Positions 1-14,257 of a stretch of DNA of 51,296 bases are shown here, in pieces. The stretch spans positions 1-51,296 of the forward strand of contig NZ_JAENRY010000025.1 in assembly GCF_016612545.1 (NCBI RefSeq), written 5' to 3'. Origin of the DNA: Streptomyces sp. MBT65 (GTDB lineage: Bacteria > Actinomycetota > Actinomycetes > Streptomycetales > Streptomycetaceae). The notes below the pieces were generated by a model. It was given only the letters and a program-made list of their open reading frames with translations, was not told where the DNA came from and did no database searches. The position numbers and the translations under genes were made by a program. How positions within the stretch are numbered: position 1 is the first letter of the stretch; every line of letters starts with the position of its first letter.

Positions 1-1
1 C

Positions 2-376
2 CTCAAACGCCGGACGGGCTGATGGTGCGGGCCCTCGCTGAAAAGCCGGACGGACTGAGGGTGCGGGCCCTCGCTGCAATGTGGACGCCGGACCGGTTGA
101 TCCTGCGGTCGGTTCCGGCTCCCCCGCCCGGTACACCCTCAGGATCTCGTTCGTCGACGTGTCCCGTACCGCGTTGAACCAGCGGCGGCAGCCTGCCGCG
201 TGGTTCCAGCGTTCTGCGAACGGGCCCTTGGGGTTGGCTCGGAAGAACAGGTAGCGGGCCCACTCCTCGTCGGTCAGGTCCGCGGGGGTTTCGGGGTAGG
301 CCACGTGGGCCTGGCCGCCGTAGTGGAACTCGGACTCGTCGCGGGGCCCGCACCAGGGGCAGGGGATCAGCAGCAT
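2..376 (-). CDS. soxD: Sarcosine oxidase delta subunit, 3' end outside window
   Basis: Small zinc-binding subunit of the heterotetrameric sarcosine oxidase, which oxidises sarcosine to glycine and passes the methyl group to tetrahydrofolate. The ATG at 376 lies 11 nt after the soxB stop. The zinc ligands of the family are all present: C6 and C9 in PCPWCG, H59 and C63 in NHAAGC. The conserved core (residues 1 to about 85) matches SoxD closely. The family normally ends near residue 85-100, but here the frame stays open for all 125 codons to the window edge. From residue 101 it reads two 12-residue repeats, QRGPAPSVRPAF and QRGPAPSARPAF, encoded by a 36-bp DNA repeat. The tail is either a real low-complexity extension or read-through into a Streptomyces 3' repeat. 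SoxA and SoxG, expected next, are not in the window. Confidence 0.9.
   Translation of the reverse strand, partial: MLLIPCPWCGPRDESEFHYGGQAHVAYPETPADLTDEEWARYLFFRANPKGPFAERWNHAAGCRRWFNAVRDTSTNEILRVYRAGEPEPTAGSTGPASTLQRGPAPSVRPAFQRGPAPSARPAFE
5..76. repeat. 36-bp direct repeat, two copies
   Basis: Two adjacent 36-bp units (5-40 and 41-76) share the 17-mer GGTGCGGGCCCTCGCTG exactly at 24-40 and 60-76, with a few differences elsewhere. The outer end (1-18) is CCTCAAACGCCGGACGGG, identical to the left arm of the stem-loop at 12283-12327. The repeat therefore belongs to the same family of 3'-end elements, yet here it is read in frame by soxD. Confidence 0.75.
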
Positions 377-387
377 GGTTGGGCTCC

Positions 388-1620
388 CTAGTGGGCCACC
401 GCGGCGGCGCCGTGCTCGTCGACGAGCGCGCCGGTGGTGAAACGGTCGAGCGAGAAGGGGGCGTTGAGGGGGTGGGGGGCGTCGTGGGCGATCGTGTGCG
501 CGTAGACCCAGCCGACGCCCGGGGTGGCCTTGAAGCCTCCGGTTCCCCAACCGCAGTTCAGGTAGAGGTTGTCGACCGGGGTGAGACCTACTATCGGTGA
601 GGCGTCGGGGGTGACGTCCACGATGCCGCCCCACGTGCGCAGGACATGCGCGCGGGCGAAGATCGGGAACAGCTCCAACGCCGCCGCCATTTGCTCCTCG
701 ATGATGTGGAACGCGCCGCGCTGCGTGTAGGAGTTGTACGAGTCGATGCCCGCGCCCATCACCAGCTCGCCCTTGTGCGCCTGGCTCACGTACACGTGGA
801 CCGCGTTGGACATGACGACCGTGGGGTGGACCGGCTCCAGCAGTTCCGACACCAGTGCCTGCAACGGGTGGCTCTGGAGCGGGAGTTGGATGCCCGCCAT
901 GGCCGCGAGGACCGAGGAGTGGCCGGCCGAGCACAGGGCGACCTTGCCCGCCGCTATCGGGCCGAGTGTCGTCTGTACGCCGGTCACCCTGCCGTCGACG
1001 ATGTCCAGGCCGGTGACTTCGCAGTTCTGGATGATGTCGATGCCCGCCGCGTCCGCCGAGCGGGCCAGGCCCCAGGCCACGTGGTCGTGCTTGGCTATGC
1101 CCGCGCGTGGTTGGTAGGTGGCCCCCATCACCGGATAGCGCACGTCCGGTGAGATGTTGACGATCGGGCAGACCTCCTTGACCTGCCGTTCGTCCAGCCA
1201 CTCCGCGTCCACGCCGTTGAGGCGGTTCGCCTCGACTCGGCGCACGCTGTCGCGGACGTCCTGGAGGCTGTGGGCGAGGTTGAGGACTCCGCGCTGGGAG
1301 AAGAGGATCGGGTAGTCCAGCTCCTCCTCCAGGCCCTCCCACAGCTTCAGCGCGTGCTCGTAGATGCCCGCGCTCTCGTCCCAGAGGTAGTTGGAGCGGA
1401 TGATCGTGGTGTTGCGGGCCATGTTGCCGCCCGCCAGCCAACCCTTCTCCAACACCGCGACGTTCGTGATGCCGTGGTTCTTCGCCAAGTAGTGGGCGGT
1501 GGCCAGGCCGTGGCCTCCGCCGCCGACCACGATCACGTCGTACGAGCGTTTCGGCTCGGGGGTGCGCCACAGCCAGTCGGGGTGTTCGGGGAGGTCGGCG
1601 CCCGGGGTGCGGGGGGTCAT
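388..1620 (-). CDS. soxB: Sarcosine oxidase beta subunit
   Basis: Flavoprotein subunit of heterotetrameric sarcosine oxidase; it demethylates sarcosine to glycine and carries FAD and covalent FMN in characterised homologues. The 410-residue product has the dinucleotide-binding motif [13 protein letters not shown] at residues 33-45, the [15 protein letters not shown] block at 64-78, and [10 protein letters not shown] at 171-180. The last holds the histidines in the region where characterised SoxB binds FMN; I infer this by position only. Length is typical for the family (about 405). The ATG at 1620 overlaps the glyA stop by 4 nt (ATGA), so the two are translationally coupled. Gene order glyA-soxB-soxD is that of the actinobacterial sarcosine oxidase operon. 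Confidence 0.95.
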   Translation of the reverse strand: MTPRTPGADLPEHPDWLWRTPEPKRSYDVIVVGGGGHGLATAHYLAKNHGITNVAVLEKGWLAGGNMARNTTIIRSNYLWDESAGIYEHALKLWEGLEEELDYPILFSQRGVLNLAHSLQDVRDSVRRVEANRLNGVDAEWLDERQVKEVCPIVNISPDVRYPVMGATYQPRAGIAKHDHVAWGLARSADAAGIDIIQNCEVTGLDIVDGRVTGVQTTLGPIAAGKVALCSAGHSSVLAAMAGIQLPLQSHPLQALVSELLEPVHPTVVMSNAVHVYVSQAHKGELVMGAGIDSYNSYTQRGAFHIIEEQMAAALELFPIFARAHVLRTWGGIVDVTPDASPIVGLTPVDNLYLNCGWGTGGFKATPGVGWVYAHTIAHDAPHPLNAPFSLDRFTTGALVDEHGAAAVAH

Positions 1621-2900
1621 CGGGGGTCGCCCTCCTCGGACAGGTGCGGGTAGAGCGGGTGTTTCGCCGCCAGTGCCTCCGTGCGGGCGCGCAAGTCGCC
1701 TATGCCGGGGGCCGGTTGGAGGGCCAGCGCGATCACGTCGGACACCTCCGCGAAGTCCTCCTCCGTGAAGCCTCGCGTGGCCAGTGCCGGGGTGCCGATG
1801 CGCAGTCCCGACGTGACCATGGGCGGGCGCGGGTCGAAGGGGACCGCGTTTCGGTTGACGGTGATGCCGATCTCGTGGAGGAGGTCTTCCGCCTGCCTGC
1901 CGTCCAGCTCCGAGTCGCGCAGGTCGACCAGGACCAGGTGGACGTCCGTGCCGCCGGTCAGGACCTTCACGCCGGTGGCCGCCACGTCGGGGCGGGTGAG
2001 GCGTTCGGCGAGGATGCGGGCGCCGGCGAGTGTGCGGGCCTGGCGTTCGGCGAACTCGGGTGAGGCGGCGACCTTGAACGACACCGCCTTCGCGGCGATG
2101 ACGTGTTCCAGGGGGCCGCCCTGCATGCCGGGGAACACCGCCGAGTTGATCTTCTTGGCGAGGTCGGCCTCGTTGGTGAGGATGACTCCGCCGCGCGGGC
2201 CGCCGAGGGTCTTGTGCGTCGTCGTCGTGGTCACGTGGGCGTGCGGGACCGGGTTCGGGTGCAGGCCCGCGGCCACCAGGCCCGCGAAGTGCGCCATGTC
2301 GACCATCAGCAGCGCGCCCACCTCGTCGGCGATCCGCCGGAATGCCGCGAAGTCCAACTGCCGTGGATACGCCGACCAGCCCGCGATGATCATCTTGGGG
2401 CGGTGTTCCTTCGCGAGGCGTTCCACCTCGTCCATGTCGACCAGATTGTCGGTCTCGGAGACGTGGTAGGGCACCACGTTCAGCATCTTGCCGCTGTAGT
2501 TGAGCCGCATGCCGTGGGTGAGGTGGCCGCCGTGGGCGAGGTCGAGGCCGAGGATCGTGTCGCCGGGCTTCAACAGGGCGAAGAACACTGCCGTGTTGGC
2601 CTGTGCGCCCGAGTGCGGCTGGACGTTGGCGAAGCCCGCGCCGAAGAGCGACTTGATCCGCTCGATCGCCAACCGCTCGGTGACGTCGACGTGTTCACAG
2701 CCGCCGTAGTAGCGGCGGCCCGGGTAGCCCTCCGCGTACTTGTTGGTGAGGACCGAGCCCTGCGCCTCCAGGACGGCGGTGGGCGCGAAGTTCTCGGAGG
2801 CGATCATCTCCAACGTGGACTGCTGACGGTGCAGTTCGGCGCGGAGCGCGGCGTGGATCTCGGGGTCCAGTTCCGACAAAGGGGTGTTCAGCGCGTTCAT
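1617..2900 (-). CDS. glyA: Serine hydroxymethyltransferase
   Basis: PLP enzyme interconverting glycine plus 5,10-methylene-tetrahydrofolate with serine. The 427-residue protein is full length. The PLP lysine is K230 in [15 protein letters not shown], and the conserved ASENF (34-38) and [10 protein letters not shown] blocks are present. It lies 21 nt after the dimethylglycine oxidase-like gene and overlaps soxB by 4 nt. That places it as the sink for both glycine and the methylene-folate released when dimethylglycine and sarcosine are demethylated. It is probably a catabolic copy; a housekeeping glyA would be expected elsewhere. The 21-nt upstream gap leaves no room for a glycine riboswitch. 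Confidence 0.96.
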   Translation of the reverse strand: MNALNTPLSELDPEIHAALRAELHRQQSTLEMIASENFAPTAVLEAQGSVLTNKYAEGYPGRRYYGGCEHVDVTERLAIERIKSLFGAGFANVQPHSGAQANTAVFFALLKPGDTILGLDLAHGGHLTHGMRLNYSGKMLNVVPYHVSETDNLVDMDEVERLAKEHRPKMIIAGWSAYPRQLDFAAFRRIADEVGALLMVDMAHFAGLVAAGLHPNPVPHAHVTTTTTHKTLGGPRGGVILTNEADLAKKINSAVFPGMQGGPLEHVIAAKAVSFKVAASPEFAERQARTLAGARILAERLTRPDVAATGVKVLTGGTDVHLVLVDLRDSELDGRQAEDLLHEIGITVNRNAVPFDPRPPMVTSGLRIGTPALATRGFTEEDFAEVSDVIALALQPAPGIGDLRARTEALAAKHPLYPHLSEEGDPR

Positions 2901-2921
2901 TCGGCGTTCTCGTCCTTCCGG

Positions 2922-5425
<2,504 letters not shown>

Positions 5426-5508
5426 TCAATGTGCCCGGCGCGAGGAGTGGGTGTCAAGGGGTCCCGTGACGTCGGACGACCCCCCTGATCACCGGCCGGA
5501 ACACGGCG

Positions 5509-5554
5509 ATGCCCGGTGGGCGGTACGCACCTGCGCGCACCGCCCACCGGGCAT
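5509..5554. terminator. Stem-loop terminator downstream of the ABC transporter operon
   Basis: Perfect 16-bp inverted repeat: ATGCCCGGTGGGCGGT at 5509-5524 and its complement at 5539-5554, with a 14-nt loop. It starts 23 nt after the stop of the binding-protein gene (5578) and separates that operon from the dimethylglycine oxidase promoter. There is no U tract, as is usual for actinobacterial terminators. Confidence 0.75.
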
Positions 5555-5577
5555 GGTCAACCCTGTTCTGCCGCCGC

Positions 5578-6555
5578 CTACTTGAGCCAGGCGTCCACCT
5601 TGGCCTGGTTGGCGTCGACCCACTTCTTCGCCGCCGCCTCGTCGGACAGCTTGTCCTGCGCTATGTACTTGGCGACGGTGTTCTGGTCCTCGTTCGTCCA
5701 GTTGAAGTTCTTCACCAGGTTGTAGGCGGGGCTGCCCGACTTGGCGAACTTCGCGCTGACGATCTTGTCGAGGTTGTAGACCGGGTAGTCGCAGGCGATC
5801 TTCGACGCGACGGCGTCACAGCCCGTCGTGTACGCGGGCAGCGACACCTTCTTGAGCGCGACCTCGGAGAGGAACCACTGCGGCTCGTAGAAATAGCCGA
5901 TGACCCACTGCTTGTTCTTCTCGGCGGTGCGGAAGGCCTGGATGAGCGCGGTCTCGCTGCCCGCGTACACCACCTTGAAGTCCAGTTTCAGGTTCTTCAC
6001 CAGCGCCGCGTCGTTGGTGACGTACGACGGGTCTCCGTCGAGGAGTTGGCCCTTGCCGCCCGACTCGGAGGTCTTGAACTTGGACGCGTACTTGTTGAGG
6101 TTCTTGTAGTTCAGGATGTCGGGGTGGGCCTTCGCGAGCCACGGCGGTACGTACCAGCCGATGATGCCTTTGTTGCCGGTCTGGCCGGCCTCGACGGCGG
6201 TCTTCTGGCCGGTGATGTACTTCTTCTTGAGGTCGTCGTGACCCCAGTTCTCCAGGACCGCGTCGACCTCGCCGGTGCCGAAGCCCTGCCAGGCGATCTC
6301 CTCTTTCAGGTCCTTCTTGTTGACCGTACAGCCGAGTTGGTGCTGCGCAACGTACGCGACGACCGCAGCGTCCGCCTCGTAGCCCACCCACGGGTTGACC
6401 GCGAGGTTGAAGGTCCCGCACTTCGCCGAGCTGCCCGAGCTGCTGCCCGAGCCGGAGCCCGAGGACGTGTCGCCGACCTTCGCCCCGCCGCAGGCGGTGA
6501 GGGTGAGGCCGAGGACGGCCAGGCCGGCCGCGCCGGTTCGCCAGTGTCTTGCCAT
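5578..6555 (-). CDS. Glycine betaine ABC transporter substrate-binding lipoprotein
   Basis: Captures glycine betaine or a related quaternary amine outside the membrane for the importer encoded just upstream. The 325-residue product begins with a lipoprotein signal whose lipobox is LTAC with C22, followed by a Gly/Ser-rich linker. It matches the OpuAC/ProX family, with aromatic-rich segments (NPWVGYEAD, ENWGHDD, GWYVPPW, YEPQWF) of the kind that form the betaine cage. The start is the ATG at 6555, preceded by AAAGGAG. It lies 14 nt after the permease stop, as the last gene of the betB operon, and is followed by the terminator at 5509-5554. The exact substrate (betaine, proline betaine or choline) is not determined by sequence. 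Confidence 0.93.
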   Translation of the reverse strand: MARHWRTGAAGLAVLGLTLTACGGAKVGDTSSGSGSGSSSGSSAKCGTFNLAVNPWVGYEADAAVVAYVAQHQLGCTVNKKDLKEEIAWQGFGTGEVDAVLENWGHDDLKKKYITGQKTAVEAGQTGNKGIIGWYVPPWLAKAHPDILNYKNLNKYASKFKTSESGGKGQLLDGDPSYVTNDAALVKNLKLDFKVVYAGSETALIQAFRTAEKNKQWVIGYFYEPQWFLSEVALKKVSLPAYTTGCDAVASKIACDYPVYNLDKIVSAKFAKSGSPAYNLVKNFNWTNEDQNTVAKYIAQDKLSDEAAAKKWVDANQAKVDAWLK

Positions 6556-6569
6556 GGTGTCGTGCTCCT

Positions 6570-8575
6570 TTAAGCGCTGGTTCGGCGCGCGGCCGCCTGA
6601 GTGATCCGGTCGAACATGACTCCGAGCAGGACGATGGCGAGCCCAGCCGCCAGGCCCTTGCCGTACAGCTCGCTCTGGGAGAATCCGGCCACGACGTCGT
6701 AGCCGAGGGCGCCGGCTCCCACCAGGCCGCCCACAACAACCATCGACAGCACATAGATCAGGCCCTGGTTGGTCGCGAGGGTCAGGGCGCTGCGTGCCAT
6801 CGGGAGTTGAACCTTGGTGATGATCTGCCAGGTGTTGCACCCGGCCGCCGTGGCCGCTTCGACTGTCGTCTCCGGTACGGTCCGTACCCCGTCGGCGACG
6901 ATCTTGATGGCGACCGGTACGGCGTACACGACGGCTGCGACGATCGCGGTGAAGCGGGTCGCGCCGAACAGCGCCAGGAACGGCACCAGATAGACGAACG
7001 GCGGCATGACCTGCGCCGCGTCCAGCGTGGGCCGCAGCAGCCGGTCCACTATCGTGCTGCGCCCCATCCACACCCCGAAGGCGATGCCGAACAGCATCAC
7101 GATCACGGTCGCCACGACCGTCGAGGCCAGCGTCGTCATCGCGTCCGACCACACGCCGGTGCCCACAAGCAGCCCTACACACACGGCAGTTGTGATCCCC
7201 GAGCGCCAGCCGCCGACGACCACGCCGATGCCGATCAGGGCCGCGCCGACGAGCCACCACGGGGAGTCGGTGAGCAGCGACTGGAACGGGTTGAGCAGGC
7301 CGTTGGTGATCGCGTCCCGGAAGGCGTTGGTGACCCCGGAGAGATTGTCCTGCGCCCAAGTCGTCACGCTGTCCGCCGCGTTGGCGATATGGCTGCCGGT
7401 GGTGCCGTCGCCCGGGAACTGTGCCGCCCAGAGGTAGGTGTGCGACAGATAGATCAGCACTACGGCGACCACGGCGCCCGAACCGAGCAGCGGGCGGCGC
7501 CACTTGAGGAAGCGACCGGACGAGTTGCGGGCCTGTTCCGCCCTCGTGCTGGACGCGGTGGTGACCCGGTCGAGGACGATGGCCATGATGACGATCGCAA
7601 GGCCCGCGTTGAAGGCCGTACCGACGTCGAGCGACTGGAGGGCCTGCATGACGGTCTTGCCGAGGCCGGGTGCGTCGATCAGGGCCGCGATGGTGACCAT
7701 CGCGAGGGCGGCCATGATGGTCTGGTTGACGCCCATGACCACGGTCCGCTTGGCCATCGGCAGCAGCACCTTGATCAGCGACTGCCAGCGCGTCGAGCCC
7801 ATGGAGTCGGCCGCTTCCACGGTCGTCTCCGGCACGTTGCGGATGCCGTGCGCGGTGATGCGGATCGCGGGCGGGGCCGCGTAGATCACCGTGGCGATCA
7901 CGGCGGAGGCCGGGCCGATCAGGAAGATCAGGGTGAGCGGCGCGAGGTAGACGAAGGTCGGCATCGTCTGCATGAAGTCGAGGAAGGGCGTGATGATCCG
8001 GTTGAACCGGTCGGACAGCCCCGCCCAGACCCCCAGCGGGATCGCGAACACCAGCGCCACGAGCACGGCGGAGAGGGTGAGCGCCAGGGTGTCCATGCTC
8101 TCCTGCCACAGACCCTGGAGCCCGAAGAAGGCGAAGCCGGCCATGGCGAGAAGCGCGACCCGCCAGTTGCCGACGGCCCAGGACACGAGGCCGGCGATGC
8201 CGACGACCCCGAGCCAGCCGATCTGCGGCAGCGGGCGGTCGCCGCTCGGCTGTGAGATCAGGTCCTGGACGAAGGTCACCAGGTTGTCGATGACCAGGCG
8301 GATCTCGTTGAAGAAGTAGAGGAAGAGCGGGTTGGAGTTGCGGTTGGCGCCGACCGAGTCGTTGAGGTCGTTGAACCACCGGTGCAGTCCGGTGAGATCG
8401 GCCGCCGCGAGCGTCAGCGTCTGCTTGCCGCGCAGCACGGCGAACAGCACCAGCCACACGACGAGGATGGCGCCGACCATCATGGGCCGGGTGACCTTGC
8501 GGCGCGGGCCCTTCAAGTCCGGTGCGGCGTCCGCGACTTGCGCTGCGGGCTCCGGTTTCTCCACGGCGACGGTCA

Positions 8576-8576
<1 letters not shown>
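6570..8576 (-). CDS. Betaine ABC transporter permease, tandem two-domain fusion
   Basis: Membrane channel of a ProU/OpuA-type importer. At about 668 residues it is roughly twice the usual permease size and contains two complete BPD_transp_1 units. Each has its own cytoplasmic EAA loop: VEAADSMGSTRWQ near residue 255 and VEAATAAGCNTWQ near 574. The two halves are separated by a polar segment with an Arg/Lys-rich stretch near 343-362. One chain can therefore supply both membrane halves. The ATG at 8576 forms a TGATG overlap with the ATPase stop; an in-frame GTG at 8579 is the alternative. It is coupled to the upstream ATPase and the downstream binding protein. Confidence 0.93.
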
Positions 8577-11154
<2,578 letters not shown>

Positions 11155-11179
11155 GTGTGGAGCCCTTCGAGCGAATTTC

Positions 11180-11215
11180 GTTGCGCATCGTGCACCGTAT
11201 TGCTTGTGGTGGAAC
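11180..11215. promoter_or_regulatory. Tandem betaine-regulon operator upstream of betB
   Basis: Site 1 (11180-11196) GTTGC-GCATCGT-GCACC; site 2, 19 bp on (11199-11215), ATTGC-TTGTGGT-GGAAC. Each differs from GTTGC-N7-GCAAC by one or two half-site bases. The pair ends 25 nt from the betB GTG. Confidence 0.62.
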
Positions 11216-11324
11216 ACCCTGGCGAATGTGCAGACATACGTCAAGGGGTTGGCAGATGACGATTTCGCCATGCGGCCCATTGCCCGGCCGCCTCTTGACC
11301 GCGAGTGGCGCCCGGCCCAACCAT

Positions 11325-11360
11325 GTTGCGTATCGCTCACCAAGTTGTGCGATACGCACC
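11325..11360. promoter_or_regulatory. Tandem betaine-regulon operator upstream of purU
   Basis: Site 1 (11325-11341) GTTGC-GTATCGC-TCACC; site 2, 19 bp on (11344-11360), GTTGT-GCGATAC-GCACC. The pair ends 27 nt before the purU ATG, a mirror image of the pair in front of divergent betB. The N7 cores GTATCGC and GCGATAC are themselves near reverse complements. Confidence 0.65.
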
Positions 11361-11387
11361 AGCCTGACGCACCGACGGAGGCCGCCC

Positions 11388-12260
11388 ATGTCCCCTCGAC
11401 CGCACCCCGGCCGCGAATTCGTCCTCACTCTCTCGTGTCCGGACAGCGCCGGACTGGTCCACGCCGTGAGTGGCTTTCTGGTCCGGAACTCCGGCAACAT
11501 CCTCGAAAGCCAGCAATTCGATGATCGACTCAAGGGCCGCTTCTTCATGAGGGTCCACTTCGACGTTTCCGATCCAAACGCCGACCTGAAAACACTGCGT
11601 TACCGATTCGGTCCGGTGGCCGAGGCGTATCGCATCTCCTGGACCCTCCGGGACGCGGCGACCCCGACCAGGACCCTGATCATGGTGTCCAAGTTCGGCC
11701 ACTGCCTGAACGACCTGCTCTTCCGCAGGCGTACCGGCGCCCTCAACATCGAGATCCCCGCGATCGTCTCCAACCACCGCGACTTCGAGGGCCTCGCGGA
11801 GACGTACGGCATCCCCTTCCACCACATCCCGGTGACGAGGGACACGAAGGCCGAGGCGGAAGCCCAACTCCTGGACCTCGTGCGGGACTTGGACATCGAC
11901 CTGGTGGTACTGGCCCGCTACATGCAGATCCTCTCCGACGACCTCTGCAAGCAGTTCGAGGGCCACGCCATCAACATCCACCACTCCTTCCTCCCCAGCT
12001 TCAAGGGCGCCCGCCCCTACCAGCAGGCGTACGACCGAGGAGTGAAGCTCGTGGGCGCCACCGCGCACTACGTCACGCCGGAACTGGACGAGGGCCAGAT
12101 CATCGACCAGGACGTGGTCCGCGTGGACCACTCGCTCGACCCGGAGGAACTGGTGACGGTGGGACGGGACGTGGAGGCGCAGGTGCTGGCGCACGCGGTG
12201 AAGTGGCACAGCGAGAGCAGGGTGATGGTGTACGGGAACCGGACAGTGGTGTTCCGGTAA
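11388..12260 (+). CDS. purU: Formyltetrahydrofolate deformylase
   Basis: Hydrolyses 10-formyl-tetrahydrofolate to formate and free tetrahydrofolate. The 290-residue protein has an N-terminal ACT domain (about 10-90) and a formyltransferase-like domain with INIHHSFLP at 196-204 and GATAHYVT at 223-230, followed by LDEGQIIDQD. The ATG at 11388 is preceded by GGAGG. It is divergent from betB and carries its own operator pair. Its role here is probably to recycle folate that becomes loaded with C1 units when dimethylglycine and sarcosine are demethylated. A purine-pathway role is less likely, given the neighbours. Confidence 0.95.
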   Translation: MSPRPHPGREFVLTLSCPDSAGLVHAVSGFLVRNSGNILESQQFDDRLKGRFFMRVHFDVSDPNADLKTLRYRFGPVAEAYRISWTLRDAATPTRTLIMVSKFGHCLNDLLFRRRTGALNIEIPAIVSNHRDFEGLAETYGIPFHHIPVTRDTKAEAEAQLLDLVRDLDIDLVVLARYMQILSDDLCKQFEGHAINIHHSFLPSFKGARPYQQAYDRGVKLVGATAHYVTPELDEGQIIDQDVVRVDHSLDPEELVTVGRDVEAQVLAHAVKWHSESRVMVYGNRTVVFR

Positions 12261-12282
12261 GGGTGGGCCGTATACAGCCGCA

Positions 12283-12327
12283 CCTCAAACGCCGGACGGG
12301 ACAATCCAGCCCGTCCGGCGTTTGAGG
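12283..12327. terminator. Bidirectional stem-loop between purU and betA
   Basis: Perfect 18-bp inverted repeat: CCTCAAACGCCGGACGGG at 12283-12300 and its complement at 12310-12327, with a 9-nt loop. It lies between convergent purU and betA and can serve both strands. The same arm sequence occurs at 1-18. Confidence 0.8.
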
Positions 12328-12338
12328 ACGAGGCCCCT

Positions 12339-14024
12339 TCAGGGCCGACGGGGATCTGGGGGCGGAGCCCCCAGGGCGTCACGGTGCCGGTAGTACACCG
12401 CCTCGGACGGCGCCAGCGGCTCCTTGCCCAGGATCAGGTCCGCCGCCTTCTCCGCGATCATCATCACCGGCGCATAGATGTTCCCGTTGGTCACGTACGG
12501 CATCACGGACGCGTCCACGACGCGCAGCCCCTCCACCCCGTGCACCCGCATGCTCCCGGGGTCCACGACCGCCATCTCGTCCGTCCCCATCTTGCATGTG
12601 CAGGACGGATGCAGAGCGGTCTCCCCCTCCTTGGCCACCCACGCGAGGATCTCCTCGGCGCTCTCCACGGACGGCCCGGGCGAGATCTCCCCGTCGTTGT
12701 AGGGGGCGAGCGCCGGCTGGTTGAGCAGCTTGCGGGCGACCCGGATCGACTCGACCCACTCACGCCGGTCCTGTTCCGTGGACAGGTAGTTGAAGCGCAG
12801 CGCCGGATGCTCCAGCGGATCCTTGCTCTTGATCTTCACCGACCCGATCGCGTCGGAGTACATGGGCCCGACGTGCACCTGGTACCCGTGGCCGCCGGCC
12901 GGCGACGAGCCGTCGTAACGGACCGCGATGGGCAGGAAGTGGAACATCAGGTTGGGGTAGTCGACGTCCTCGTTGCTGCGGGCGAAGCCGCCCGCCTCGA
13001 AGTGGTTGGTCGCGGCGGGGCCCTTGCGGAAGAGCCACTGCAACCCGATGAAGGGGGCGCGCCACTTCGCCATGTACGGCTGCATGGAGACGGGTTGCTT
13101 GCAGGCGTACTGGATGTACACCTCGAGGTGGTCCTGCATGTTCTCGCCGACGCCCGGCAGGTCGTGGACGACGTCGATGCCGAGCGCGCTCAGCTCCTTG
13201 GCGTTGCCGACGCCCGAAAGCTGAAGCAACTGGGGGGAGTTGATCGCGCCGCCGCAGAGGACGACCTCGCGGGCGCGCACCTGGTGGACCTTGCCGCGGT
13301 GGCGGTACTCGACGCCGACGGCCTTCTTGCCCTCGAAGAGGACGCGGGTGACCATCGCGCGGGTGGTGACGGTGAGGTTGGGCCGCTTCCGCACGGGCTT
13401 CAAGTACGCCTTGGCAGCCGACAGTCGACGCCCCCGGCTGACGTTGCGGTCGAAGGGCGCGAAGCCCTCCTGCTGGTAGCCGTTGACGTCGTCGGTGCGC
13501 GGATACCCCGCTTCCTGCACGGCGTTGAGGAACGCGCCGAACAACGGGTTTGTGGCGGGCCCGCGTTCGAGGACGAGCGGGCCGTCGTGGCCGCGGAACT
13601 CGTCGTCGGGATCGGCCGCGAGGCAGTTCTCCATCCGCCGGAAGTACGGCAGGCAGTGCGCGTAGTCCCAGCTCTCCATGCCGGCGTCGGCGGCCCAGCG
13701 TTCGTAGTCCATGGGGTTGCCGCGCTGGAAGATCATGCCGTTGATGCTGCTGGAACCGCCGAGCACCTTGCCGCGCGCGTGGTAGACACGCCGGTTGCCC
13801 ATGTGCGGTTCGGGTTCGGACTCGTACTTCCAGTCGTAGAACCGGCTACCGATGGGATAGGTCAGCGCGGCCGGCATGTGGATGAAGACGTCCCACGGGT
13901 AGTCGGGCCGGCCGGCCTCCAGGACCAGCACCTGGTTGCCCGGATCCGCGGAGAGCCGGTTCGCCAGTGCGCTGCCGGCGGATCCACCGCCGACGATGAC
14001 GAAGTCGTATTGCAGGGGAGCCAT
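12339..14024 (-). CDS. betA: Choline dehydrogenase-type GMC oxidoreductase
   Basis: FAD-dependent oxidation of choline to betaine aldehyde. The 561-residue protein (family about 555) has the FAD motif [17 protein letters not shown] near the start, the GMC signature [13 protein letters not shown] and second signature [15 protein letters not shown]. The active-site histidine segment is HPSCTCKMG, with the partner asparagine in NGNIYAPV. The start is the ATG at 14024, where homology begins (MAPLQYDF); the open frame extends to 14108 without support. The last residues are encoded by a GC-rich hairpin (12356-12374), so the C-terminus looks like read-through into a 3' element. An operator pair lies at 14074-14109. 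Confidence 0.88.
   Translation of the reverse strand: MAPLQYDFVIVGGGSAGSALANRLSADPGNQVLVLEAGRPDYPWDVFIHMPAALTYPIGSRFYDWKYESEPEPHMGNRRVYHARGKVLGGSSSINGMIFQRGNPMDYERWAADAGMESWDYAHCLPYFRRMENCLAADPDDEFRGHDGPLVLERGPATNPLFGAFLNAVQEAGYPRTDDVNGYQQEGFAPFDRNVSRGRRLSAAKAYLKPVRKRPNLTVTTRAMVTRVLFEGKKAVGVEYRHRGKVHQVRAREVVLCGGAINSPQLLQLSGVGNAKELSALGIDVVHDLPGVGENMQDHLEVYIQYACKQPVSMQPYMAKWRAPFIGLQWLFRKGPAATNHFEAGGFARSNEDVDYPNLMFHFLPIAVRYDGSSPAGGHGYQVHVGPMYSDAIGSVKIKSKDPLEHPALRFNYLSTEQDRREWVESIRVARKLLNQPALAPYNDGEISPGPSVESAEEILAWVAKEGETALHPSCTCKMGTDEMAVVDPGSMRVHGVEGLRVVDASVMPYVTNGNIYAPVMMIAEKAADLILGKEPLAPSEAVYYRHRDALGAPPPDPRRP
12356..12374. repeat. Hairpin inside the 3' end of betA
   Basis: CTGGGGG (12356-12362), loop CGGAG, then CCCCCAG (12368-12374): a 7-bp GC stem lying within the last codons of betA. 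From memory this kind of element usually sits after genes in Streptomyces. It probably adds to termination together with the neighbouring stem-loop at 12283-12327. Confidence 0.6.
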
Positions 14025-14073
14025 GATCTCTCGTCTCGCTCGCGCCGTAGATACGCGAGGCATGCTAATACGA

Positions 14074-14109
14074 GTAGCGCCATACGCACCAGGTTGCGTG
14101 CCACGCAAC
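14074..14109. promoter_or_regulatory. Tandem betaine-regulon operator upstream of betA
   Basis: Site 1 (14074-14090) GTAGC-GCCATAC-GCACC; site 2, 19 bp on (14093-14109), is a perfect palindrome, GTTGC-GTGCCAC-GCAAC. The pair is 49 nt upstream of the betA ATG and 148 nt upstream of the divergent acyltransferase gene, so it could affect both. Confidence 0.7.
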
Positions 14110-14257
14110 CTTCGGGCCCAGGTTTCCGTACTGTTTCACCGGTCCGGACCCGTTTGTGAGTACGCGTACTCATGCCCCCTGCCGCCCGGCCGCGTGATGA
14201 TACGACTCGTCCGCACACCACCACCGCACCACCGGCAGATCAGAGAGTCAGCAGCAC

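Noticed and set aside
3..353. 116-codon minus-strand frame at the left edge
   Set aside because: Arg/Pro-rich wrong-frame product; the true soxD frame with CPWC and HAAGC zinc motifs starts at 376.
2901..2921. Glycine riboswitch upstream of glyA
   Set aside because: Only 21 nt separate the genes; no aptamer could fit.
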